Below are positions 16,792-24,561 of a stretch of 51,718 nt of DNA, one piece after another. The stretch is from Flavobacterium sp. (GTDB taxonomy: Bacteria; Bacteroidota; Bacteroidia; Flavobacteriales; Flavobacteriaceae). The notes below the pieces were generated by a model. The model saw nothing but the letters and a program-made list of their open reading frames with translations, made no database searches and had not been told where the DNA came from. The DNA lies in NCBI RefSeq assembly GCF_013823965.1, contig NZ_PNNA01000060.1:1-51718 (forward strand), written 5' to 3'. The translations under genes and the position numbers were made by a program. The stretch's first letter is position 1; each line of letters starts with the position of its first letter.

Positions 16792-17244
16792 ATGAAAAAA
16801 TATTTTTTCCTGTTGATGGTTTTTCCAATGCTTTTTAGTTGTACTCCCAACAGTATCAGCAACAACAATCCTTATTTGCCCAATTATACCTTTACCATAG
16901 ACATCAATATGAATTTACCTGCTTATTCCAGTCTATTAACCCCAATCAACGCTATTTATTACCCTAATCAAGGAGCTGGCAGGGGTTTATATATTTTCAA
17001 TACCGGCAGTGGCTACGTTGCCTTTGATGCCGCTTGTCCCAATCAAGCGCTAAGTAGCTGCTCTACGATGACTTTTAAAAAACTTGACCCTGCAGACCCT
17101 TTAAAAATCGATAAAACCACCGTGGTTTGTGCTTGTGACAGTGCTGAATACAGTTTATTTACAGGTCAAAGCGCCGGCAAACAATATCCTTTAAAACAAT
17201 ACAGAGTTGAAATCAACGGAACTATTCTTAGAGTATATAATTAA
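16792..17244 (+). CDS. Rieske-like lipoprotein lacking the histidine ligands
   Basis: A 150-residue lipoprotein: signal peptide with lipobox Cys17 (FPMLFSC). Residues 55-150 follow the Rieske ferredoxin fold (GLYIFNTGSGYVAFDAACPN, then VVCACDSAEYSLFTG, PLKQYRVEINGTILRV). In a true Rieske protein the cluster ligands are CxH and CxxH. Here they are Cys82-Pro-Asn84 and Cys113-Ala-Cys115-Asp116, so both histidines are replaced. A standard Rieske 2Fe-2S cluster is therefore unlikely; a structural domain or a different metal site is possible. No partner gene is linked. Confidence 0.75.
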   Translation: MKKYFFLLMVFPMLFSCTPNSISNNNPYLPNYTFTIDINMNLPAYSSLLTPINAIYYPNQGAGRGLYIFNTGSGYVAFDAACPNQALSSCSTMTFKKLDPADPLKIDKTTVVCACDSAEYSLFTGQSAGKQYPLKQYRVEINGTILRVYN

Positions 17245-17246
17245 AA

Positions 17247-17273
17247 AATCCTGACAGTATAACCATCAGGATT
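17247..17273. terminator. Bidirectional terminator
   Basis: AATCCTGA (17247-17254) pairs with TCAGGATT (17266-17273), with A-rich flanks on both sides, between the convergent lipoprotein and TonB-receptor genes. Confidence 0.75.
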
Positions 17274-17295
17274 CTAAAAAATTCAACAAAGTTAT

Positions 17296-19509
17296 CTAAA
17301 ATTTCAAACTTAATCCCACCAAGAAATTAATTCCTGATTGCGGATAATATCCCGCGCCTTCTATTGTTGTTATGGCTGGTGGATTGCTGTAATCATCATC
17401 ATACGTATAAAAATATCCATTGCTTACATACTTCAAATCAAAGATATTATTGACCAAAGCCGAAACCAAAATAGACTTAAAAATGGTTTTTGGCTTGAAC
17501 TCGTACGACACATTCAAATCATTGACAAAATAGCTTTCTAACTTTGAACCGTCGGAATCTATGTTGGCCATGTACTGCTCTCCAACAAATTTGGAATACA
17601 ATGAAATTTGAAAATGGTTAACCGGCATGAAGGCCAATCGATTTCCCGCAACAATATTTGGAGAATACGCTATATTGGTGTCTCCTAAATTTTGCAAAAC
17701 ACCGTCTCTGGTAAAATAGAACTCTTTGTTTTTGTTTTGACTCAACGTGACATTAGGCTGCAAAACCCATTTTTCTGAAAGTTGAAAAGTGGCATCCAAT
17801 TCAATTCCCACTCTATAACTATCGCCGCTGTTGGTTCTTATTGGCTCGCCCACATCGTTCAATTCTCCAGTCAAAACCAATTGATCTTGGTATTTCATGA
17901 AATAACCATTGGCATTCAACTTTATTTTATCGGAAAGATAACGCCATCCCAATTCAAAATCATTCAACTTTTCGGGTTTTGGACTTCCGCTTTCATAATC
18001 GGTTCGGTTGGGTTCCCTGTTGGCTCTTGCATACGAAAAATACAAACTATTGCTGTTGTTTAGTTTATATGTGGCTCCCGCTTTTGGATTGAAAAAATTA
18101 AAGGTGTCGTCCACCAAACCTGTTTCTGCCGAGTTGGCTTTATAAGTAACGCTTCGCAATTGCAAATCCCCGAACAAACTCCATGTATCGGAAACTTTAT
18201 AATTGGCTTTGGCATAAATACTACCGTCGGTTTTTGTTGAAAAATCATCATAATAATGATCTCCCAATTCACTTTGCGAAGCAAAACGTGCCCAAATTAC
18301 TTTCCCAAAATGGTCGCCTTCATATTTATTCCAGCCTCCACCAAGAATCACGTCCAGATTATCAGCTTTGTAATTAGCCGAAAATGTGGTTCCGTAAAAA
18401 TCATTGTCCAACCATTTTTGACGAACGATATCTGTTGCGTTTACTACTGGATCCGCAACAATTGGCGCTAAACCATAGTCTGCAAAATCTTGGTCTTCTT
18501 TATATTCTTCATAATACCCTTTCCCTTTGGTATAATGAAATGCCAAGTTGGTGCTCCAATTTGTCGCAATTTTTTCGTTCCAATGCAATTGATAATGGTC
18601 CTGTTGGTAATTATCGGTTTGATTGTCATAAAAACGTAGGTTTCCAAACTCATCCGTAAACATTCCAGCAGGATTAAAGGTTCTGTCACTTTCCATTGTA
18701 GCAGCATCAACGCCATACCAAGCTTGATAGGTTTTTTCAGTTCCTCCAAAAGCCAAAGCTTTGATTAAAGTTGTTTTGCCCACGTAAGTTCCTTGAAGAA
18801 AATAGGATTTCAAATCAGATTTGGCCCTATCGATGTAACCATCAGACTGCAATGCAGATAAACGACCCGCAATTTCAAAATGATTGTTCATCAAACCTGT
18901 GGTGAATTTCAAGGTGTTTTTAAACGTATTGAAACTTCCGTAGGAACTAGAAATTTCGCCCGAAGCTTTATCGGAATAGGAATCTGTGAGCATATTCAAA
19001 CTCGCACCAAAAGCTCCAGCTCCATTGGTTGAAGTTCCCACGCCGCGCTGCAATTGCAAACTTTCGACCGACGAAGCAAAATCAGGCATATTTACCCAAT
19101 AGGTTCCGTGACTTTCCGAATCGTTGTACGGAATACCGTTGATGGTCACGTTCACTCTGGTAGCATCGCTTCCGCGAACGCGAATTCCGGTGTAACCCAC
19201 TCCGTTTCCAGCATCGGAAGTGGTTACAACTGACGGCAAATAATTCATCAAAACAGGAATATCTTGCCCCAAGTTTCGGGGCTTGATTTCCTTTTTGTCC
19301 AAGTTGCTGAAACTAACCGGTGTTTTTGAAGTGACACGAACCGCCGAAACCAAAACCTCGTCGAGTTGATTGACTTTTGTGGTGTCTTGTTGTTTTTCTT
19401 GTGAAAAAGAGACTAATGAAAAAAGAAAAAAAAGAAGAGATAATAGACGAAGAGATAATAGATTAAAAGGTTTCGTCTTTGTACTTTGTAAATAAAATAA
19501 AGTGTTCAT
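17296..19509 (-). CDS. TonB-dependent receptor under TPP riboswitch control, probable thiamine importer
   Basis: A 737-residue outer-membrane receptor with a hydrophobic signal region (about 18-36), a plug (VNQLDEVLVSAVRVTSK, then GYTGIRVRGSDATRVNVTINGIPYNDSES) and a barrel ending in LKF. No carboxypeptidase-like domain is present. The leader holds a TPP riboswitch (19613-19692), which ties expression to thiamine pyrophosphate; such receptors in Bacteroidota are predicted thiamine transporters. The substrate call rests on that control element. A PnuC-type transporter lies 2.7 kb upstream on the same strand and could be the inner-membrane partner, though it is not behind the riboswitch. Confidence 0.9.
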   Translation of the reverse strand: MNTLFYLQSTKTKPFNLLSLRLLSLLFFLFSLVSFSQEKQQDTTKVNQLDEVLVSAVRVTSKTPVSFSNLDKKEIKPRNLGQDIPVLMNYLPSVVTTSDAGNGVGYTGIRVRGSDATRVNVTINGIPYNDSESHGTYWVNMPDFASSVESLQLQRGVGTSTNGAGAFGASLNMLTDSYSDKASGEISSSYGSFNTFKNTLKFTTGLMNNHFEIAGRLSALQSDGYIDRAKSDLKSYFLQGTYVGKTTLIKALAFGGTEKTYQAWYGVDAATMESDRTFNPAGMFTDEFGNLRFYDNQTDNYQQDHYQLHWNEKIATNWSTNLAFHYTKGKGYYEEYKEDQDFADYGLAPIVADPVVNATDIVRQKWLDNDFYGTTFSANYKADNLDVILGGGWNKYEGDHFGKVIWARFASQSELGDHYYDDFSTKTDGSIYAKANYKVSDTWSLFGDLQLRSVTYKANSAETGLVDDTFNFFNPKAGATYKLNNSNSLYFSYARANREPNRTDYESGSPKPEKLNDFELGWRYLSDKIKLNANGYFMKYQDQLVLTGELNDVGEPIRTNSGDSYRVGIELDATFQLSEKWVLQPNVTLSQNKNKEFYFTRDGVLQNLGDTNIAYSPNIVAGNRLAFMPVNHFQISLYSKFVGEQYMANIDSDGSKLESYFVNDLNVSYEFKPKTIFKSILVSALVNNIFDLKYVSNGYFYTYDDDYSNPPAITTIEGAGYYPQSGINFLVGLSLKF

Positions 19510-19584
19510 CCGTAAATAGTTTTACGAATAAAAGGGGGAATTATTCTTTTGTTAAATTAAAAAAAATGATTTTTCTGAATTTCC

Positions 19585-19604
19585 AGATGACGTGCACTTC
19601 ATCT
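19585..19604 (-). promoter_or_regulatory. Hairpin in the riboswitch expression platform
   Basis: AGATGA and TCATCT enclose a near-palindromic centre, directly after the TPP aptamer. It is a candidate alternative structure for the riboswitch output. Confidence 0.4.
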
Positions 19605-19612
19605 TTAATTCT

Positions 19613-19692
19613 ATTTTCCCTTAACAGCATTACCTGTTCAGGTTCTATGGGTATAATCTCAGCTCGATATTTAGAGCACCCCTTTGAGACGG
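19613..19692 (-). promoter_or_regulatory. TPP (THI-box) riboswitch
   Basis: On the minus strand the conserved blocks occur in order: AAAGGGGTGCTC, then GAGCTGAGATTATACCC, GAACCTGAACAGGTAATGC and AAGGGAA. These are the pyrimidine-sensing (CTGAGA) and pyrophosphate-sensing (ACCTG...CAGG...AATGC) parts of the TPP aptamer. A small hairpin follows at 19585-19604, and a T-rich stretch about 20 bases later, but I see no textbook terminator, so control may be at translation. Confidence 0.95.
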
Positions 19693-19695
19693 ACA

Positions 19696-19725
19696 CAAAG
19701 ATACTTTATTTGTTTAAAGTTCCAA
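19696..19725 (-). promoter_or_regulatory. Promoter of the riboswitch and TonB receptor
   Basis: Read on the minus strand, TTGG (19722-19725), 18 bp, then TATCTTTG (19696-19703), just ahead of the aptamer. The boxes are nearly the same as at greA. Confidence 0.7.
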
Positions 19726-19744
19726 GTTTAAAGTTTAAAGTTTT
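19717..19744. repeat. 7-bp tandem repeat overlapping the riboswitch promoter
   Basis: AAGTTCC, AAGTTTA, AAGTTTA and AAGTTTT follow in exact 7-bp register. The -33 element of the riboswitch promoter lies at the junction of the first two units, so a change in copy number would reach the promoter's upstream DNA. Confidence 0.65.
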
Positions 19745-19752
19745 TTGGAGAA

Positions 19753-20154
19753 CTAAAAATCCGGTTTTCTTCGGGCTTTCTTTATTTCGGATACGTTCTT
19801 TTTATCCTTGATTCGTTTTCGAATCACCGATTTGGGAATTTTTGTGGCCTTCCTGATTTTTGGAACATAAAGTCCAGCTGTGATGATGTCCAGAAACCTT
19901 TTGGTCACTATTGCCTTGTTTTTGAGTTGGCTTCTGTCTTCGTCACAATTCAAAATCAGGATTTGCCCTGAAGTCAATCTAGAATAAAGTTTGGTTTCCA
20001 ACAAGGCTTTTTCTTCTTCGGACAAGGCTTGCGAATTTTTCAAATCAAAGGTCAAAACCACTTTCGAGGAAACTTTGTTCACGTTTTGGCCTCCGGCTCC
20101 ACTACTGCGGACGGCTTTGTATTGCAATTCTGATATGATTTTTTCGGTTTCCAA
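19753..20154 (-). CDS. arfB: Ribosome-rescue peptidyl-tRNA hydrolase ArfB (YaeJ)
   Basis: Releases peptides from ribosomes stalled without a stop codon. The 133-residue protein has the release-factor GGQ motif at 21-23 (SSGAGGQNVNKVSSKV) and the basic C-terminal tail (RKRIKDKKNVSEIKKARRKPDF) that enters the empty mRNA channel. The start is a TTG at 20154, two bases after the stop of the upstream gene; no ATG lies near and the stop codon spacing suggests translational coupling. Confidence 0.94.
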   Translation of the reverse strand: METEKIISELQYKAVRSSGAGGQNVNKVSSKVVLTFDLKNSQALSEEEKALLETKLYSRLTSGQILILNCDEDRSQLKNKAIVTKRFLDIITAGLYVPKIRKATKIPKSVIRKRIKDKKNVSEIKKARRKPDF

Positions 20155-20156
20155 AG

Positions 20157-22277
20157 TTATTGTGGTTGGTGGGCTGGCTTCAATAAATCGTTAACTGTTT
20201 TTACGGGATTGAAAGTCATCAACGGGACTTCAACAAAAACGGTAATCCATTTTGCCATTGCTCCGTTCCACAAACCCGGTAATTCATATCCTTTTAAAAA
20301 TTTGCCATTTTTATTTTTTTCGACAATAAAACCGCTATTATGATCTACAAAATGACTCAAATCAAACTTTTCGTTTTTATGATTTAATATTCCGCAAACT
20401 AAATCCACTGGATTGAAATGAGTGGCATCGGCAAGAATTTTAACTTGTTCGGCATTCGTCAAATCTACCTGCGAAGTTTCGACAATTTGCAACGAAATTG
20501 CCCCTTTTAAATCTCGTACCCAAAATGGTCCGCCACCTGGTTCTCCTTCATTTTTCACCATTCCGCAAACACGAATTGGCCTGTCCAAAAGTTCTTTTAT
20601 GTGGCTGATTTTATTTTCTAAAGTATATTTCGAAAAATCCTCCTGAATTTCCACATTCAAATTATTTTGGGCGAAAGCAATCATTTCTTCCAAATCGGTT
20701 TCTTTTGCGCTTTCAATTTCATTCAAATAATGAAAGACTTGTCGTTGCATTTCTATCAAAATTCCCGCCAATGCTTTTTTATACAAAGCGATACTTTCTT
20801 TGTGATTTTGAATGACGTTGTCAATGTTTTTAATGAAAATAATATCCGCGTCCAGATTATTTAAATTCTCGATTAAAGCACCGTGACCTCCGGGTCTGAA
20901 AACTAATTTTTCGTTTTCGTCCCTAAATGGATTATTGTTAAAATCAACGGCAATGGTGTCTGTAGCTTTATTTTGATAGGAATAACTCGTGGTTATTGTG
21001 GTTCCTGATTTTTTTTCCACGGTACTTTTTACTGAATCCACCACACTTTCGAATTGGCTTTGATGCGTTTCCGAAACGGTAAATTGCAAATGGGAGCTAT
21101 TATTCGAACTGGAATAATAAGCACATTCATACAAATGCTCCTCAATTGCAGTGGCAATATGCGTTTTGTATTTGTGAAACGGTAGCACTCCTTTGGGCTT
21201 ATTGGCAAAATCAAAATAATCAGGAGACAACAGCAATTTTATGAAATAATAATTTTTATAATCTCTTTCCAATGTGTTAAAATCCGGAAACACCTCCTTC
21301 AACTTCGCATCGACCGCCTCGAAAAACGGAAATTTTTCCAATCCAACAATGAAAATGGACAATTCACTGTCCTTTTTTCTGTTGATGTAAGCATTGATGC
21401 TTTCGTTTTCGATATCAAACTCATTCAAAAACGTGTTTAAAAACTTAAACATTCTGCTGGCAGCTCCTGAAGCCGGAACGAATTTTTTTAATTTTAAAGT
21501 TGATTTATTGGCATCAAAAAATTTGGCTTTTTGCTGAAAATCATTTTCCGATAGTTTTGAAATCCCTTTAAAAACTTTGGCTGGCTCATCCAAAACAGTT
21601 TTGGGAATCCCGTTTTTGAAAATATTCAACTGCTTTTCGATGTTTTCCAGTGCAACTCCATGTTCGTGAATCTGTACAAAATCAAGAGAAGAAAAGCCCA
21701 TTTTTTTGGCTTTTGCCAAATCATTGACAATAGAAATGGCATTACACAATCGTAAATCTTTGTCGCCGGAAAGTGTGATAAAAGGCTTATTGTTGTCGAT
21801 CAAAGTCTGTTTGAAAACTGCAAAAACCGATTCTCTTCCTTCGGGTTTGTCCCTCAAATCATCCTTTTCCCAAGGAACATCAATATTGGTCAGGAAAAAC
21901 AAATCGTATTCATGTTCCAAGGCAGCTTTCTCCAATAACGGATCACAAAAGTTGTAATACACTTCCGAAAAAACTTTGGTTACCAATAAATTGGTGTCAC
22001 AAAAAAGGAATTTATTGGCAATGGAAAGACTGTCGTTTTCGAGCTTGGTTTGCCCATAAGCTATGGGCAACATATCGTCAATATCACAAATCTGGCGGAA
22101 TTTTTCCCATTTTTCCTGAAGATAATCACGCGCAAATTCAGGTGCCCAAGCGGTTTTAAAATGCTCGGCAAGTTGAATGGCCAATGTGGTTTTCCCGGTA
22201 GATTCCGGACCAAAAAGGGCAATTTTTATTATTTCTGAACTTCCTGGTTTTGGGAGCTGTTTAAGATTTTTTTCCAT
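20157..22277 (-). CDS. NadR-like kinase fused to DUF4301 (nucleotidyltransferase-like)
   Basis: A 706-residue two-part protein. Residues 18-190 form a P-loop domain like the ribosylnicotinamide kinase part of NadR: Walker A GPESTGKT (23-30), then EFARDYL and a CDTNLLVTKVF strand. From Met193 the remaining 514 residues match the size and content of a stand-alone DUF4301 protein. That part carries PASGAASRM (268-276), PGGHGALIENL (462-472) and KNIDN (483-487), which resemble UDP-sugar pyrophosphorylase motifs. No stop separates the parts; an ATG at 21701 (Met193) could still give a separate second protein. The start at 22277 lies 49 bp inside pnuC, implying coupling with the transporter. Kinase substrate could be nicotinamide riboside; the role of the second half is unknown. 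Confidence 0.8.
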   Translation of the reverse strand: MEKNLKQLPKPGSSEIIKIALFGPESTGKTTLAIQLAEHFKTAWAPEFARDYLQEKWEKFRQICDIDDMLPIAYGQTKLENDSLSIANKFLFCDTNLLVTKVFSEVYYNFCDPLLEKAALEHEYDLFFLTNIDVPWEKDDLRDKPEGRESVFAVFKQTLIDNNKPFITLSGDKDLRLCNAISIVNDLAKAKKMGFSSLDFVQIHEHGVALENIEKQLNIFKNGIPKTVLDEPAKVFKGISKLSENDFQQKAKFFDANKSTLKLKKFVPASGAASRMFKFLNTFLNEFDIENESINAYINRKKDSELSIFIVGLEKFPFFEAVDAKLKEVFPDFNTLERDYKNYYFIKLLLSPDYFDFANKPKGVLPFHKYKTHIATAIEEHLYECAYYSSSNNSSHLQFTVSETHQSQFESVVDSVKSTVEKKSGTTITTSYSYQNKATDTIAVDFNNNPFRDENEKLVFRPGGHGALIENLNNLDADIIFIKNIDNVIQNHKESIALYKKALAGILIEMQRQVFHYLNEIESAKETDLEEMIAFAQNNLNVEIQEDFSKYTLENKISHIKELLDRPIRVCGMVKNEGEPGGGPFWVRDLKGAISLQIVETSQVDLTNAEQVKILADATHFNPVDLVCGILNHKNEKFDLSHFVDHNSGFIVEKNKNGKFLKGYELPGLWNGAMAKWITVFVEVPLMTFNPVKTVNDLLKPAHQPQ

Positions 22278-22861
22278 TCTAAATAAGCCGAAATGGCTAA
22301 AATTGTAAAAATTAAATACTGCAAAGACAACATCCCCATTCCACGGTAGGCGTACAACGGAGTCACAATTATATCGCCAAAAATCCAAAGTGTCCAGTTT
22401 TCGATTTTCTTGTTGGCCATATACCACATTCCCGTGAAGAATAGTCCTGAGGCAAATATATCGATATAATTGGCTGTTTTTATTTCATAGTCAAAGAAAT
22501 TGTAAATTCCAAAAACCACAAAAATGGTGACAAAGAAAAACACCATTCCTGTTATTTTTTCCTTGTTGTTGGTTCTCGAAATGGCAATGACTTCAGTGTC
22601 GTTCTTCTTTCGTGCCCATTTGTACCAGCCATAAATACTCATTATGGAAAAATATCCATTAATCATCATGTCGCCCAAATAACCCGCAACATAAAGTAAA
22701 TAAGTCGTGATTATCGTGGCTATCAAGCCCGTTGGATACACCAAAATATTTTCTTTTTTGGCAAACCAAACGCTCAAAATCCCGAATACAAAAGCAACAA
22801 ACTCCAATATGATTTGGATCATCGAGGCATTTTTGTATGCATTTAGGAAAAATTCTATCAT
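22229..22861 (-). CDS. pnuC: PnuC-family vitamin-precursor transporter
   Basis: A 210-residue inner-membrane protein with about seven hydrophobic segments and the family Trp-rich signature (NGYFSIMSIYGWYKW; later NWTLWIFGDIIVTPLYAYRGM). PnuC proteins carry nicotinamide riboside or, for the PnuT branch, thiamine by facilitated diffusion, trapped by phosphorylation in the cytoplasm. The next gene encodes a NadR-like kinase and overlaps it, which favours nicotinamide riboside; the TPP-controlled receptor downstream favours thiamine. The sequence alone does not settle this. It starts 6 bp after the GGGP synthase gene. Confidence 0.88.
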   Translation of the reverse strand: MIEFFLNAYKNASMIQIILEFVAFVFGILSVWFAKKENILVYPTGLIATIITTYLLYVAGYLGDMMINGYFSIMSIYGWYKWARKKNDTEVIAISRTNNKEKITGMVFFFVTIFVVFGIYNFFDYEIKTANYIDIFASGLFFTGMWYMANKKIENWTLWIFGDIIVTPLYAYRGMGMLSLQYLIFTILAISAYLEWKKILNSSQNQEVQK

Positions 22862-22866
22862 GTTTT

Positions 22867-23583
22867 TTATTTATTAAAAAAATCAACGTCATTTTCAAAA
22901 GCGGTTCCAATAACCACCAAATCGGCGCCGGAATCGTAGGCTTTTTGAATTCCCTGCAAATCTATAATTCCTCCTCCAACTAGTAACGGAATTTTAATGT
23001 TTTGAGCTACTTTTTTAATCATTTCCAGCGGAACGGCTTGTTTTGCGCCACTTCCCGCTTCGAGATAAATGAGTTTGTTGCCCAACATTTCGCCAGCTTG
23101 GGCAGTTGCCAATGCCAAATCGGGATTATTCCTGTCCAAAGGATTGGTTTTGCTCACTCTTTCCACGGCAGTTTTTGTTCCGCTTTCGATTAAAATATAA
23201 CCTGTTGAAATAATTTCGAGTTGGGTTTTCTTTAAAATGGGAGCCGATTTTACTTGGTGTTCTATCAGGAAATCCGGATTTCTTCCTGAAATAAGGGACA
23301 AAAACAAAATTCCATCAGCAAGGGAAGAAATTTGGGAAGGATTTCCGGGAAACAAAATAATGGGTAAATCAAGCTGTTTTTTGAGAAGAATTACCAATTC
23401 GTCTAAAATATTGTTTTCGACAAGGCTTCCGCCAATGAAAATATGGGTGGCCGGCGACTGGCTTATTTTTTTGATTAACAAGTCTAGAGTATTCAATTCG
23501 ATTTTGTCGGGATCGAGGAGAATCGCGAGTAGTTTCTCGTTGTTTGCTTTTGATTGTAGAATGTTGCTATAGATGTTTGTCAT
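22867..23583 (-). CDS. Geranylgeranylglyceryl phosphate synthase-family protein
   Basis: A 238-residue TIM-barrel prenyltransferase of the GGGPS/PcrB family, which joins an isoprenoid diphosphate to sn-glycerol 1-phosphate, the first step in archaeal-type ether lipids. Visible motifs are LLDPDK (23-28 region), FIGGSLVE, YLEAGSGAK and LLVGGGI, which bind the glycerol-phosphate. Flavobacteria carry a group II form whose lipid product in the cell is not well known. It heads a tight minus-strand run with pnuC, the kinase-DUF4301 gene and arfB. Confidence 0.9.
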   Translation of the reverse strand: MTNIYSNILQSKANNEKLLAILLDPDKIELNTLDLLIKKISQSPATHIFIGGSLVENNILDELVILLKKQLDLPIILFPGNPSQISSLADGILFLSLISGRNPDFLIEHQVKSAPILKKTQLEIISTGYILIESGTKTAVERVSKTNPLDRNNPDLALATAQAGEMLGNKLIYLEAGSGAKQAVPLEMIKKVAQNIKIPLLVGGGIIDLQGIQKAYDSGADLVVIGTAFENDVDFFNK

Positions 23584-23594
23584 AATTTTTTATT

Positions 23595-23649
23595 ACCGCA
23601 GATTCGCAGATTTTTTTATTAAGATTTTAAAAATCTGCGAATCTACGGT
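23595..23649. repeat. Long inverted repeat between two minus-strand genes
   Basis: A 21-bp arm starting ACCGCAGATTCGCAGAT (23595-23615) pairs with 23629-23649 (AAAAATCTGCG... ACGGT) with one mismatch. The arm itself is built from the direct repeat CGCAGATT. It looks like a repeated intergenic palindrome and could also act as a terminator for the phosphopantetheinyl transferase gene. Confidence 0.7.
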
Positions 23650-23659
23650 TTGTCTTTTT

Positions 23660-24313
23660 TTAATTTTCGAAGGCATAAACTAAAGTAAAATTCTCAAATT
23701 CAATGAAATAAATAGAAAATTGTTGTTTTGTGTTTTTGATTTCTAGAATTGCTGTTGTTTGTTTGTCCTGGATTTCAAATGGATTGACTTGAATGTGATC
23801 TTTGAAACTGATTCCTTTTTCGTTTCGGATTTTGAAGATGGCTTCTTTGGCTCCCCATTTTACGGTTAGTTTTTTGATGTAATCTTGAGTATCAAAACTT
23901 TTGAGTCGATTTAATTCTGTTGAATTCACAAATTTATCGGCGATGCGAATGATTTTTTCTCTTTGCATTTCGATGTCGATTCCAACGGTTTCATCACTTA
24001 TAATAATGGCCGAAAAATGATGTGAATGGGTTATGGACACTTCGACAGGCCCAGTGTGACGGTTATTCGGATTCAAATAAGGTTTTCCGAATTCGTCATA
24101 ATACAAATCAAAATCATTGAAACCCGATTCTTGCAACAACATTCTAACGCTTAAAAAAGCACGTTGATGAATTTCAGATTTCATTCGGTTTAAACGAAGC
24201 TGGGTTTTTTCTTTCAAAACTACATTGCCCAATAATTCCTCTAAGGATTCGGTTATTTCCCAAACCAGGATTTTGGTGGTGGAATTATAGTTGATGGTTT
24301 TATATAGCGGCAT
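23660..24313 (-). CDS. 4'-phosphopantetheinyl transferase
   Basis: Moves the phosphopantetheine arm from CoA to carrier proteins. The 217-residue protein is of the Sfp/AcpT-like single-chain type. The magnesium-binding motif GIDIE is at 111-115 and the second motif WGAKEAIFK at 153-161; SITHSHHF (93-100) is the CoA-contacting region. The ATG at 24313 gives MPLYKTINYN; the frame remains open upstream into a hairpin-rich spacer, which is not coding. It could serve fatty-acid or secondary-metabolite carriers. Confidence 0.93.
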   Translation of the reverse strand: MPLYKTINYNSTTKILVWEITESLEELLGNVVLKEKTQLRLNRMKSEIHQRAFLSVRMLLQESGFNDFDLYYDEFGKPYLNPNNRHTGPVEVSITHSHHFSAIIISDETVGIDIEMQREKIIRIADKFVNSTELNRLKSFDTQDYIKKLTVKWGAKEAIFKIRNEKGISFKDHIQVNPFEIQDKQTTAILEIKNTKQQFSIYFIEFENFTLVYAFEN

Positions 24314-24354
24314 TTTAGTAACTTGATTTTCTAGCCCTGATGGAAACGGCATCT

Positions 24355-24432
24355 TTTTATGCCGGTGTTCGGCATAAAAGATATAGTGTACAGCAGGATT
24401 AGCTCCTCCCTTCGACAGCGCTCAGGGTGACA
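24355..24432. repeat. Two palindromic repeat modules upstream of ahcY
   Basis: First, TTTTATGCCG (24355-24364) and CGGCATAAAA (24370-24379) form a 10-bp stem with loop GTGTT. Second, the segment TCCCTTCGACAGCG plus CTCAGGGTGACA (24407-24432) has CCCT/AGGG arms; strings of this kind recur between genes in many bacteria. Neither overlaps a gene. Confidence 0.55.
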
Positions 24433-24522
24433 TTAAAAATTATTTCATTATAATTCAAAAGATTAGGACACTAAACAATTCATAAAAGTTCCTGATTGCT
24501 TTTTAAATTATAAGTTATTACG

Positions 24523-24530
24523 TAAATTTG
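24523..24530 (+). promoter_or_regulatory. Candidate -7 box of ahcY
   Basis: TAAATTTG fits TAnnTTTG and lies 31 bp before the ATG. A TTG at 24496-24498 is 24 bp upstream, slightly far for a -33 element. Confidence 0.5.
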
Positions 24531-24561
24531 CAAAAATTTTATAATTACAAATATACTATAA

